Shown: positions 22,616 to 35,400 of the stretch, one piece after another
Layout: the number at the start of each line of letters is the position of its first letter
Position numbering within the stretch: position 1 is the stretch's first letter
Assembly (NCBI RefSeq): GCF_037975245.1
Contig: NC_092578.1
Coordinates: 19,133,321-19,197,320, forward strand
Origin: Apostichopus japonicus
Taxonomy: Eukaryota > Echinodermata > Holothuroidea > Aspidochirotida > Stichopodidae
Direction of reading: 5' to 3'
DNA: 64,000 nucleotides
Program-made: the position numbers and the translations under genes
The notes under the pieces: generated by a model
Database searches by the model: none
Seen by the model: only the letters and a program-made list of their open reading frames with translations
Told to the model about the DNA's origin: nothing

Positions 22616-25439
22616 GCTTAGAAACTGCAAATAACATGTTTTGTGGCAGATAGTGATAGAGCCTTAAAGGGTAGGTATATGAAAGTCTAGGCACTTTAGT
22701 AAGCAAAATGTGAATTGATAGGAAACAAGCCAGCTGTTTGTTAAAGGTTAGTAATGAAGCACTGAAAGCTGAATTAATATAGTCAAATCAAGTAGAGTTA
22801 TGATCTTTTCTGAAACAAAGAAAAGTTTGTGAAAGGACATTAGTGATGTTATCAGGTCTGAAAGATCTTAGTTATGAGTGAACTGGTACATGTTCTTGAT
22901 ATGGTCAATGTTCTGAATGCATCTTGACTTGGTACCTCAAGCTATTTAAAATGAAATTACGAGTAGGCCTACTAAATTTCTGTATACAAATATCTGATTT
23001 TTGTTAACTTTCTAGGAGACTTGCCCCTATGCATAGATGGAGCAGAACAGTTGAGGAAGATGCCATTGTTCATCACGGATGGATTTGAACCATCCACAGT
23101 CTAGCTGTGCCACCAGGGCGTGATATTATAGAGATGACACAAAGTCCTCAACAGTTCTATGGAAGGCCGAACGAGTCTTTTCTTGGATAGATCAGTTTGA
23201 GTTGGAGGCGATAATTCATGAAAGCTTGAGGTAAAACATCTTATTCAGCTAATTCTGATGTAATGAGATGGCATGTACACTGTGCTAAGTGGGATAAAAG
23301 AGTATGCTGAAATTTGGATATATGCACAAAACCTGGACAGTTCTATGGAAGGCCAAATGAGCATTGTGGGGATATTAGAACTTGAGATGATGACAAATTC
23401 AGAATGTGTTGACATAAAGTATCTCGTGCAAGCTTATTCTGATACATTGCAATGGGTTTCTCCATATGCACCAAGTGATACGAATGTTGTGTGGAAATCT
23501 GAGGAATCTACTTCCAAATCAGGCTTCCCAGCTTTGATTGAAATACATAGTTTGCTCAGTAAAACTAACGATGGTGTTTCTTGGGTTTTGTCGAGCAATC
23601 TATTGAATTGCTGATATTGTGGCTAAATTTAATAGATATTGGTTGGACATACTGTCCAGTATTCCCTACTGACTTTATGTTATCATTTAAGGGAAATATA
23701 TTAATGAATTAAAGCTTTAATTTTTATTGCAAAGAATCTGTGAACAAAAATCTATTTCCAGAACCTGTTTATATGGCATGATAAGGAAAATGAATGTCAT
23801 GTCCAACATTGAAAGGTGTGTACTTTTACTTGTTCTAAAACTAGTGGACAAAAGAAGAGATTTAGTTTTAGTGGGCTAAATATGTGTGGTTCTTGCACTT
23901 CACAGGAGGAAATTCATCTCAATTCAGAGAGTATTTTTAGAAATTATAGCACCTCCTGGACTAGCAATGACAACATTTCTTCTTCAAACATTTGTGATTT
24001 ACAAATTTTGTCTAAAAGATCCTTTGCAAGTGCTGTGAACATGTTCTATTATGGTGCAGACATACTGGGTGTTTGACCTAATATTTATCCAAAACATTTC
24101 CTTGGGGGGGGGGGAGTGGGAGGGGTTTTGAAAGTTATGACTAGCCACTACAACATTTATAGCTGTCAATGTATTTAATTTTGAAGTGAAATGAACATAT
24201 ATATATGTAATTTGCTTCATTCACTATTTATAAGCTTAGTCTGACAGTTGTCAATTTTATTTTAGTCTTCCGTTTTGTCTGTACAGTTTAAACAGATGGC
24301 TTCGTTTACATTTTAACCAACTATCCTGTAATCAAACACTTGGCATGAAGTAAGACAAACACACATGTGGAAAAAGGATTTCACTACTCCCAATGAAAAA
24401 GTTTTTGTCCTACAAAATTGGAAGTTTCATTCATTTGCAAACCTGTTAAGTCCATGCCTAATTAAATCATTTTAAGATTCCTTTCAGTGGGCTTTTATAG
24501 TATTCTTTTTTAATTCTTGTAAATTTCCATCATAAGTTCAGTAGGCCTATAAGCAAAACCAAGTTGTGGCAAACGCAACATCAAAAAAATACATATTTTA
24601 ACAAATTATCTCTGTGGATTCAGTGGATAACCTAAATGCTTAGCATGTTTAAGTTCTGAAATCTCACTGGATTGAGGGTTATGTTAGGTCCGTTTCCCCG
24701 GATATCTCCTCCTTTTTCCACCTAGTTTATCATAAACATGTAGCATGGTCCATTTACAAAATTCAACTTGACAACTAACGATAGACACAGAGGTACACAA
24801 TATGGATGATTTAGTTTGCCTGGAGGACAGTATGTTTTTGTTGTCATCATGGGAATACCCTGATGATTTTAGTAATGTATGAATGTGGGTGAAATTAGTC
24901 TACATTATTTTCAACTTTTATTACTCTTCTATCATGGACCTACGAGATACTCATTACATAAACCTCATTTTGTTCTGCTGCATAACATTCTGCACAGCTT
25001 CTTAAGTTTGCGGTTGGATTAAACATTTGTGACAAAGCTATTTGTAACTAATAAATTCCACTATGATCACAGGGATTATATTAATTATAGTAATGTTTTG
25101 TTTTGATGTTCATCTTTTTAAAGGCTGTATCATGTAAATTGTTCTTGTTAGTTTGAATACATTTTAGCTTCCGTATATTTTATCACAATCTAGCAGTTAT
25201 GTTGTAATTCTTTGCTATGTTGCATTAATACAGAGGCTCCCCATTTTTCATTATTGAATAATTCATGGTTTCTGATTGAATGATTCAAGAGTGTATTACA
25301 TTCATTGGAGCAATATCATTGGACAGTGGATACCACTGAAATTAATCAAATATGTTAATAATCATGGATTGTCTTTCAAACCACATGAAATTGTTTCACT
25401 AGTGTGATATTTATATCCATTTACATATTTCTTTGGTAG
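22616..25439. other. Intergenic DNA with unexplained open frames
   Basis: Plus-strand open frames at 23273-23614 (113 codons) and 23816-24076 (86 codons) show no family I recognise, and no convincing splice partners link them. A partial duplication, CAGTTCTATGGAAGGCC, occurs near 23152 and 23339. A poly-G run lies near 24103. Confidence 0.3.
23072..23124 (-). pseudogene. Truncated tRNA-like relic
   Basis: On the minus strand the 53-nt segment begins ATCACG and ends CGTGAT (pairing acceptor-like ends), contains an A-box-like TGGCACAGCTAG and a T-arm-like GGATGGTTCAAATCCATCC with a B-box-like GGTTCAAATCC. No room remains for an anticodon arm, so it is not a functional tRNA. It may be a SINE head fragment. 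Confidence 0.45.
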
Positions 25440-26350
25440 AAAGGGTAGTCGAAAGGTGTTAAAATTGGAAAGGCAAACTGGAGAGCCAATAGGCTTTATG
25501 ATTCGTTGCAACATTCTCTATGGGAAAAGCAAATGTAACACTGCATGCTAGATTTGACCTTTGAACTAACAGGTGACAACAAAGTACTGGTAATCACATA
25601 TGTAAATTAAGAAAGATGTTACTATGAGCTTTACTTTGGAGTAAACTGTCTTTGCAAGGTTTTTAGACTTTGACCTCTAATGACACTTGACTTTAACAAA
25701 AGGTAACTACACTTCTCGACTCACTAAGCTATTACATGGATTTTATTGTAACTTCATTTGTAGTTCATGTGTACAAGGTTTTTTACTTTTACATCTGTTG
25801 GCACTAATGACCTGTGACCTTTAAGAAGCAGTCTCAAGGTGTTAAAGAAGAAAACAAGAAAGCCAACAGGCTTAGTGATTCCTTGCAACATTCTCTATGG
25901 GGAAGCTCAATGTAACACTGCATGCAAGATTTTAAGATTTTGACCTTAAATGACCTTTGCCCAACAGATAACAACTAAGTTTTGGTAATTACAAATCTAA
26001 ATTAATTGATCTAAATTCCAGCTTTACTTTGGAGTAAAGAGTCCTTACAAGCTTTTTTGACTTCAAATGACCTTTGATTAGAACTAACAAGTTCTTGACT
26101 CACAAATTCTTATTGACATACCAGATATGAAGTTCATTCAAACTTTATTTTTAGCTACTGTTTACAAGGTTTGTTGGCCAGTAATGACCTGTGACCTTAG
26201 GAAAAACAATTTCTCTTATTCACAAAATAGGTTCCATATGCTAGGTATCAAGTTCACCCAAGTTTTTACTTTATGAATTTACCTTGTTTTACCAGTTTGA
26301 CTTTTAACCTCTGGTGACCTCAAATGACCTTTGCACAAACAGTACGGTTT
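25440..26350. repeat. Diverged repeat block rich in TGACCT, block 1
   Basis: Degenerate tandem units of roughly 150-175 bp: a core of TGACCT repeats (25670, 25810, 25925, 26185, 26315), then a CACTCTATGGGAAGCTC-like or ATACCAAGTATGAAGTTCA-like segment, then TTTACAAGGTTTTT. The same components recur at 29.3-30.4 kb and 44.8-45.4 kb. Confidence 0.65.
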
Positions 26351-29329
26351 CATTTTAACAGGTTGTTTCAGATTCTCATTCCAAAACACCAACTATTCAG
26401 CAATGGTACATTGTCGTGATCAAACAGTCGCAATGGAAGAAGGGGACTGGGAGTGGATCAAATTAATTAAACCAAGGCTATATCTTGAGTGACCTTTCTT
26501 GTTTCTTAATTTGCTTGAAGTTGCATGTTTTGTGTACTAACAGACCCTTGGTATTAGACATTATTTGAAGTTTGCGGAAGGGGGACAGACTGAATTTGAA
26601 TGTGGGTGGGGCAGGGAACGCATGTTTACACTAACGCCCCCCCCCCCTTATACATTGGAGGTTACAAATTAGAAATACCACATTAGAAGGCTATTGCACT
26701 CCTCTCTCAACTTCAGATGGAATATTTTGCTTTTAGCTACTCATACAGCAAATATTTTCATTGTTATTAAATACTGTTGCATACAAATCACAATTGGGCA
26801 AGCTTTATGTCTTTCACCTGTATCACTAAGTGTAGGAGATGGGCAGATGTTTTATACTATTAATCTACTATGTAGACAGGCCGTAGGTAACAAAGCCTTG
26901 ATTTTCACTTTTAATTCTTGATAAAGTGCCAGTTAATGTTACTGATTGAGACATTTCCAAAATAGTGCAACTTAATACTGTTTTTTGTCTTCTTTTGACT
27001 GAGGGGGTGAGTTATTAGCAGTGCAGTTTTTCCTCAAACTTCATTTGTAGAAGTCTCGGTTTATCTTGTGTAAACTACTTTCTTTTCTAAACAAAACATT
27101 CTGCAAGAAATACTGAGAAAGCCAATCACTTTCACAAACACTGGAGTTTATATAACCTTTACATTAGCGATCACAAATTCCCAGTGTTTGTAGGGCAAGA
27201 ACTGTGTGGGTTAGAGTTTGACACGAACCATGTGGGGCAGTTGTTGTACATACTGGTAAACCTGTAACAGACCCAACTTGGGACAATTAATGGGGCTCAA
27301 CTCAAACAAGGCACAAGGAGAATGATTCAAATAACACAGAAAATGAATCATGGGCGGTACCCAGAAGCATACTTTGAAAGTAAAATGGTCGTTTCAAAAC
27401 TTAGCAGTTCATAACAGTAGAATGTTTCATTTCCACAATTTTATGGGATTCTTGTCATTAACCTTTGTAAACTGATGGTTTCTCAATCCTTCATCTGAAA
27501 TATTCTGCCATTTGAACTTAACTACATCTACAAAATCATTTTCACATCTTTTCCTTGATGTATCTCAAAGTCTATAATTGTCCTGAATGGTATTCCACTA
27601 AGCAATCAATCATAAAAAGTGGTATGCAGATATACCTTCAAATATTTGTTGCTTTTCCCTCATCAGATAAGCCAATGCATTCGAGTAGGTTCCACCATTG
27701 TCATTTGATTCTCTCACTCTGAAGGCCTAATAAAGGGACGGTCCTACGTCCTTAGAGGGCAAAATAATATATTCGGTCTCAAATTAAACACACTTTAAGG
27801 AAAAACAAACTATCAAAAATTAACTGGGTCAGAAGAAACAACTAAATTCAAACTCTTTTCTTGCATGTTCATAACATATGTTACAAAAATGATAATTCTG
27901 TGCTTCAAGTCACACTGTGAACACATAATTTTGTTAGGAAATAATTTGATTTGATACCTAAATAAGTCACTACAATGTGGATTGTTTGTCACATCTTTTT
28001 GAAGGAAGACAAGATCCATTTCAATCTTAGAGAACACTTTGATTTCCAAAGAATGCTTCTGTTTACACCCATTTATCTTATTAATTAGTTTACGACCCTA
28101 CCTGTTGTCTCAGTTTTTTCCTCCATCTCAGTCCTCAAACCACACAAGACGAAAAAGATCCACTTTAAATAAAAGTCTTCTTTTATTTGACAATTAAACA
28201 AGATATTAATTCCAGAGTTCCATTTTAATGGCTTTTCTACATCCACATTCCATCCTGATCGTTGTTTCATCCGTGCCAGAGTCCACTTGAAGTGATAATA
28301 AACAGAGCCATTATCCCCCTTATCTGCCACCTCCGTCAGAAGGAACAACCTTGTGATGTCTTCAAATTTCCTCTTCAGACGAGTGGTTCAAAAACGGCAT
28401 CCTCTCCTTGCCTCCTCTTAGCACAGCAAATCCTCAGAAATGTTGATAGTGTCTCGTTCAAAGCAGTATACACATGACAAATACATTCATCCTTTATAAC
28501 ATCCGCTTTCATATAGAAAAGTATACATTTAATTATCAGCAAAAGGAGAGCTTTGTACTCTTTAGAGGGGTTAGAAGGGAAATAACAGCTGATATCAATC
28601 ATCAAAATGGGATAAATTTGACATGTTATTGGGAGATAAATACTAGCTAGGTTTAAAGGAACTTTGTGAGTCTGCTTAAACAGTCCCCCCCCCCCCCGCC
28701 CCTTCCTTTCCCTGCTTGTAATATTACAATTAAGCCTACAGATATTGTTAGCCAAATGAACAAACACTACAGATCCCAATTCTCAGTTTCGTTCCACGAC
28801 AGCAAATTAAAATATAGCGATCAATTTGTTATCAATGCTCAGGTTTGTCAATGTTAATATTTCTTATCATATACAAGCAACATATTGCGATAAAGAGTTA
28901 CATCATTTAGGAATAGCAAAGTCTGTGAAATGTATTAAGGCAAAAATTCCTACCATAGAATATAATAATAACAAAACTTAAGTTATGTACTTATAATAAA
29001 AGATTTTAATTTCGAATAATATTAATCAAGTTGACCACAGGAATATTCTTATACTTCACTTTTAGATCTAATAAACATGTTAATCAGGTGAAATTATTCT
29101 CATTAAACTTTGTTTGCATTAAAAACAGCTCACTGAAATCACCTGGACCTACAGTATGAGCAAATGTAATGTATTTCCACTTGATACAACCACAATTAGC
29201 GATAAGAACTTGACAATGTCAAAATAAATTAAAACACTATATCAGAATCATATAGTCCAATGGAACTCTACAATATCTTGTTATGAAGTAACTAAGCTAT
29301 TAATCAGTTTAAATTTTCAGATCACAAAG
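26351..29329. other. Intergenic, nothing recognised
   Basis: AT-rich. Poly-C runs near 26637 and 28683. Minus-strand open frames at 28085-28348 and 28375-28779 have no family signature and no splice support. Confidence 0.35.
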
Positions 29330-30365
29330 ATAATCCTACTGGCATCAAATTAGAAAGCCAATAAGCTTTGTGGTCCCTTGTCACATTATATATGAGAACA
29401 CTCAACAATTTTTCAAGTTGATTATTGATTTCACAGGATATACAAGGTTTAATGGGGACCTGCAATGAGGATGGCCTAAAATTAGGCTCTACAAGCCTAC
29501 AGTGGAGTCCACAATGATTTTAGACTTTGTTGACCTCAAATGACATTTGATTAATGTATGTCGTCCAGTTACAGAGTTGTTGACAATTAACAATTCATAA
29601 TCATGGACGTTAAATATGAATGTAAGAGACTGACTTCGGTCAGCTTGCGGCTTTGATAAGCCAATGAGGCTTCTTCGCGAGTTCCTGCTTGCAGGAGGAT
29701 CTAATATACATACATACATACATTTGCCATCCATAGGTAACAATAGGGTCCTTTGACTTCTCTAACAAAAAAAAACTAAAACTGCATCAGTGAAATCTAT
29801 GCTTATAACAAGTGCTGACTAGTAGGCTGAAAGCCTCCGTTGTGGCAGCTGTTGTAAACATAGTTAGTCTCATGTATTAGAAGCTTTAAATACAACTATT
29901 ACAAAACTGCAGTGTACATTGTGCACATAAGGTTCTCCTACTTAATTCCAATTATGAAGTTCATTAAAGCTTCACCTTTGCAACTATTACATGGTTTTCA
30001 GAATTAAACCAATGCAAACAATTGGATACTCCTGGTTTTTTTATCTTGTCGTTTGTTGACCTTTAATAACCTTTGACCTCTGCAGAATGCAATAGGGTGT
30101 TTTAAATTACCACGTAAATCAAAGGTTCACTTTTGGAGTTGTGTTTACAGTTTTCAGACTTTGACATCTGTTGACCTCAAATGATCTTTGACCTCCACAG
30201 ACAAGACTAGTATTCAATAAGGTTGGTCAATATACCAAGTTAAAATTACATCCAGATATTTTTGAGCTCTCATGTTTACAAATTTTCAGATTTGACATCT
30301 GTTGACCTCAAATAACCTTGGTACAAATTGGTTTCATTCTGGACATCATATCAACCTAACAGGTA
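29330..30365. repeat. Diverged repeat block rich in TGACCT, block 2
   Basis: Same family as block 1. Clear cores at ~29530, 30058, 30170 and 30301, where TGACCT copies are spaced by CAAA and by T. Intervening ATACCAAGTTAAAATTACATC-type segments resemble those of block 3. Confidence 0.65.
29590..29725 (-). repeat. Dispersed repeat fragment with strong hairpins
   Basis: Less AT-rich than its surroundings. On the minus strand it has CCTGCAAGCAGG (perfect 12-bp palindrome), CTCGCGAAGAAGCCTCATTG and GCTGACCGAAGTCAGTC (hairpin), beside a (CATA)n run. It looks like the 3' end of a retroposon, but the family is not identified. Confidence 0.4.
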
Positions 30366-30571
30366 AACCTGTAACACTCCCCAGCCCTTTGTTTATACTA
30401 TAACTTTGAAGTTAACTATCAATATTCCAGCACAGTTCATAAGTTATTTATCAGTCTGTAACACTGAAATAATGTACATACAGGGTAAGGTCTATCAGGA
30501 ATTACATACTAAATGAGAATCAAAACTGTTTCGTTTTTTTCAATATTATTAAAGTTATATCCATAAAACTA

Positions 30572-30598
30572 AATGATATATATATATATATATATATC
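30572..30598. repeat. (AT)n microsatellite
   Basis: About 13 uninterrupted AT dinucleotides. Confidence 0.9.
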
Positions 30599-31181
30599 TA
30601 GGTCCTTTTAGTTTAAATTGACTATTATGTGCTTCCAACTATAACAATGTAAGAGTAACCTTCAATACATACACAATTCATGTAAGGGAACCGACAAAAA
30701 GTGCTTTTCAGTGAAACAAAGGAAACAAGACGCACACTTTTTTCTCTTGTATTTATCTTGATCATTACAAAGCTTTTTTAACACTGTTGCATCTTATGGT
30801 GTCAAGTCTGTCATGCTCAGCATGGGGGAAGTGCAGGGTGAAAAATGGGACAATGTTAAAGCATTTCCTAAGTTCAAAATTAAATCAACAAATCCATGTT
30901 ACTAATTTTGACACCATTTCTTGGACAAACTGGACAGATTTGTGTCACTTTCAGTCCATCATTGCAACTTCAAGACTGATGTCAATCAGTCTAATTCATT
31001 CAAGCTTCCCCCAACCCACCCCCACCCCCAAAAAAAATTAATAATAATTTTAACATCTTAATTATATCATAACTTACTGAAATTTCCAAGAAGAGACAGA
31101 TGTCATGTTGTCTTTTGTGAGAAACAACAAAACTAAGTTTGATAAATTCACTGCCACAATTTTTCCTTCTGACCTGTCCAC

Positions 31182-31182
<1 letters not shown>

Positions 31183-31227
<45 letters not shown>

Positions 31228-31251
31228 CATATATATATATATATATATATA
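31183..31251. repeat. (AT)n microsatellite, interrupted
   Basis: AT repeats with a single internal ACATGTACAT interruption; strongly palindromic. Confidence 0.9.
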
Positions 31252-32437
31252 GCCAGCATTAAGCTACAAAGTATTTTTTTCCCGTCCCAAATGGTGCATG
31301 AGGCTGGTAAATTAGCATCATCACTCAATGACGTTTTGAAAATATCAAAAGTCTTGACTAAAACTGTTGCCTATTTGATTTCAGAGGGGAAAGGCCTCTT
31401 GTACCATATACAACATCTATTAAGACACAATGTTGTGACACAAATTCACAATGAAGTTTTGTGCAAATGTACCTGCTTGACAATTGTCACGTTGCAAACA
31501 AAACCAGCTGTTATAAACATCAACTTTAAAGAGAGAAAGCAAAAACAAGGGGGGGGGGGATGGGGATGTCAGAAAAAGGGCAAGAATTTACCAAATGCCT
31601 ACAAAACTGACAAACATATTTTTTGATAATCAACCTGAAAAAAAAAAGTTATTTGATGCTTTGGTAACTCAAATGTGGATATATATAGAGGAAGGTATTA
31701 CATCACATGGAAATCGCATCAGAAGAGTTCAGCTCATTTTAGATTTGTCTGTCAGGTATAGATTATGAAATATGGATCATGAAATATTGACTATAAAGAG
31801 AATATCATTCTCTAGGTGATTCTTGTAATAAATAGTTTCATTACATGTCTGATCAAATTTTTACTTTTGTAATGCATTTCAGAATAATAATCTATCAATA
31901 TCTGTGTGCTACACTAAAAAATTTACCGTTGACACTGCTTCATGATCAACCATTTCTTTATAATCTCTTGAGAGGAAATAGCTGAAATAGACCAGGAGAT
32001 CCATTTTGTTTTGTTCCATCAGGCACAGAAAATATACTTCCATTTGTAACTTATATCAAGAAGTACCTCACATGATATTTCCTCCAAGGTCTCAAACCTT
32101 GCAAAGTTTGCATTAGTACTTGCTTTCATGACATTAGAACCTAACACATTTCAAGACACTAAATATTGATCTTTTTTTGGAAGAGTTCTCACACTGTAGT
32201 CTGTAGCTATATGATCACAAATATCCTCTCTGGCCATGGTACTGCATAAATCATTTTCTACAGCTGGCAATACACAGAGAGCAAAATTGAAACATTTTCC
32301 CTTGTCGTCGAGAGTTAACCCTAGATGACATGATCTTCACATTTCTGAAAACCTTGTTCAAAATTCGTTTTTCCGTCAGCTCCAGTGTTCCTTTCAAGTA
32401 TATTATATAAACACATCACTTTTAAATTGCTGACAGG
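31252..32437. other. Probable CDK12/13 3' UTR and downstream DNA
   Basis: Immediately downstream of the CDK12/13 stop on the minus strand. No other gene recognised. I could not choose a polyadenylation site with confidence. Confidence 0.35.
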
Positions 32438-35400
32438 TCACCTCCATCCTGTCCCGGGACCTGCCCCCAAGGATCGACCCCTCCCGTATTGTCTGGGCCC
32501 TACTGAACCCCTGCCAGCCATTCTACTATAGTTACCATCCATAACTGATCCTCCCCTCTCTGGCATTGACAACACTGGACCTCTATCCCTACTACTCATT
32601 GAAGACAGATCTGGTCTGCTGCCCCTGTCAGAATCATACCCATAATGCCTCTGCCTGTAACTAGAATCTTGTTCGGGCAAAGATCTCTCCCGGAAGGAGG
32701 AACTGTGGGAATTATCGTTAAAAGATTGTTCGGGTCTAGGGCCCCTTTCTTCACTGTCTATGGTGTTCCCCTCTTCCCTGTATGACGAAGATTGAGAAGG
32801 GGAGAGAGAGGCATCTTCTCCTAACCCGGACGGTTTACCCTGAAGCATTTGCATGAGGGCAGCTTTGACTCCAGGGGTAGCCAAGGAAAAGTCTGCCTCA
32901 TGGGTAACGCCTGTACCCTGTTCGGGTGAATCTGGTGGAGGGGGTCCATCTGGGGTGGGGGGTTTCCACATACTACTACTACCTGATTGACTATACACCG
33001 AATCATCCCCCTCATCAATTCCTTCATACGTGTCTACCTGTTCGGACTGATTGGAATCGTAACTCATTTGAGTTTCGAATCCAGTGTTGGAGTGAGACCT
33101 CTGAAGGGAATCCTGTGACTCATCCTGTAGTACACTGCTTGTTCGGGACTCCTTATCACTATCAAGAAGAAACGGGATTGGGGCCTCTGTGGAACCAGCA
33201 GAATTCATTGGCTTACCAAATAGAGTGGAAACTGATTGTTGTAGGCTGCTCATGTTAGATCTCGAAGCTTCTTCTTTGGCGGAAGACGGGGCGTTGTCTG
33301 CCTTGGAGTGGGAACTCTTCTCAGCTTTGCCTGATGACTTGGAGGTTAGTATATCCATCAGATGAGCAGCTGCATTCGATTCAGCCTGCTTCTCTCCCTG
33401 CTTGCTGGCGGCAGCCGCTAAAATCAGCTGCATGTTCAAGTTTTTCAAGAGTTCAATGGTGGTGGGATCAACTTTGACATTCACTGCCTCTGCTAACTTG
33501 TTGATATCTAACGATGGCTGATCCTTGGACATGTTGATCAGGGTTAACAATTTGTCCTTGGTTGGTGGTTTCGCCTCAGAGCGAGGTTCCTTTTTGGAAA
33601 CCGCAGCCTTCTGTGGCACGGGGGTCTCCTTAGTTTCCTCCACCGGCTTTGACTTTGAATGTGGCTGATCACCGCCACCACCAATCCCTGGTATCTCCAC
33701 TTTATCATCGGTGGAGACCAACCCCAGCCCTGCTGCCTCTTTGCGAGCCTGCTTGGACAGGGTTGCCTCCGGCTGGCTACCTTGACCAGCTTGCTGTTGC
33801 TGCTGCTGCTGTTGCTGCTGCTGTTGTTGCTGTTGTCGCTCTTGGCGTCTACGTTTCTTGCTCCACATCTCATGACAATCCTGCCAATGTGGGAGGCTAG
33901 ATAAGGGGATGCAAAGACATCAAGCAATAACAAAGAGAAACTTGGCAAGTTAAGGGGGGGGGGGATGAAGAAAAAAAGAGCATGTTACATCAATCTCATC
34001 ATTATCATCCATCAAAATTTAATCAATAGTTATACAACTTTAAATTAATACTTACCACATGACAAGTCCTGCTCAGTGTACTGTACATGAGTCATTACAG
34101 AAGCTAGGATTCTCTTTTCTTTGGCTCTTTCAAAAGTACAATCAAAGGGGGCGTGAAAATATGACAACGGGTGTGATGTAAAACTCCATACAATCTATCC
34201 AGTCATATTTTGTTTACAGATATCAACATATACAACATAGACTTTAATAATCAGCAGTGGCTAGCCTGAAGTTCACCCCTTTTGTTAAAATGGAAGACCA
34301 ACATAAAAAAACATAAAATATAAAAAATAGGGAAAAGTTTGTAACTCACTTTGGTGCTGGCATCTTGGTAACATCTACTCCTTTCAGCCATGAGCAATTC
34401 AATGCGTCGGTGGCCGTGATACGCTTCTCCGGATCCAGGACAAGCATCCGATCTAGTAAGTCCAGAGCCTGTTTTGGTAAACTACAAGAGGGCAGCAAAT
34501 AGATAAAAATTTTAAATAAATATCAATACAACTACCATCCAAATGACCCATAATTTTACACAGTTCTGTACGTGTAGTTCTAAATTCAACTTCTATCAAT
34601 CTCATAATGTAACCACTAACCATCAATACCAAAAGATGTCTTAATCTTAACATAACTAATTATCAAACAAATATTCTTTAAAATTGAATCACAAATCTTG
34701 CAAATTTTTTCATCTTGCAAATTTGTTGTTAATATCGGACAATATTGCTTGTTTGTGTGTGGAAACAGTGTAACAAACACATGCTCAACTAACTTAAAAG
34801 TCTCTCCAGTAATATCTCACAGATTGACATTTCTGTACATTAGGCTTGCAAAATCTTCATAATATAAATGTGCTTTGAGAAAAACCATCATGATATGTAG
34901 TCTATGAAGAGCAAATCCTCAAGAACCAACTTTTCATGACACAAATGGGAAATGTTAATGAAACCCACACATCATAAGTGACTTACAGACTAAATTCTTC
35001 TCTAAGTTTTCGTGTATAATTCTTCTTTGCCTTGAAGGTATGGAAGAGTGGAAGGTGGATGACATTCGGCCAGACAGCTGGTGTGGGGGAGCCACACAGC
35101 CGGCTGATTAACTCAAGCTGAGCCATCTCTTGCACTGCCTGTAAACAGTTAAAAAAGGACAAATGACATTTAACAACACCATGGAATAATGAGTGGATTT
35201 CTACCTCCAATACAGATCTTTCCCAGAACACTTCTGCACAGGACTACCTAACCTAATGGGCTTTTGTGCTGAAAAGTTGCCTTTATTAAAGCTTCATGTT
35301 GCATTATGGCATTAAAAGTTTACAAATAGCTTGAACTATTGCTGTCTGCTTCCATTTAAGACATAGAAGACTTTCTCAAACTTTCAGACACCTCTAGTGG

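Noticed and set aside
23273-23614. 113-codon plus-strand open frame as a gene
   Set aside because: Balanced composition but no recognised family, no splice partners and a partial local duplication inside; kept only as an unexplained open frame.
28085-28779. Minus-strand open frames between MPLKIP and CDK12/13 as an extra gene
   Set aside because: No motif, no consistent splice sites joining them, and a poly-C run interrupts the region.
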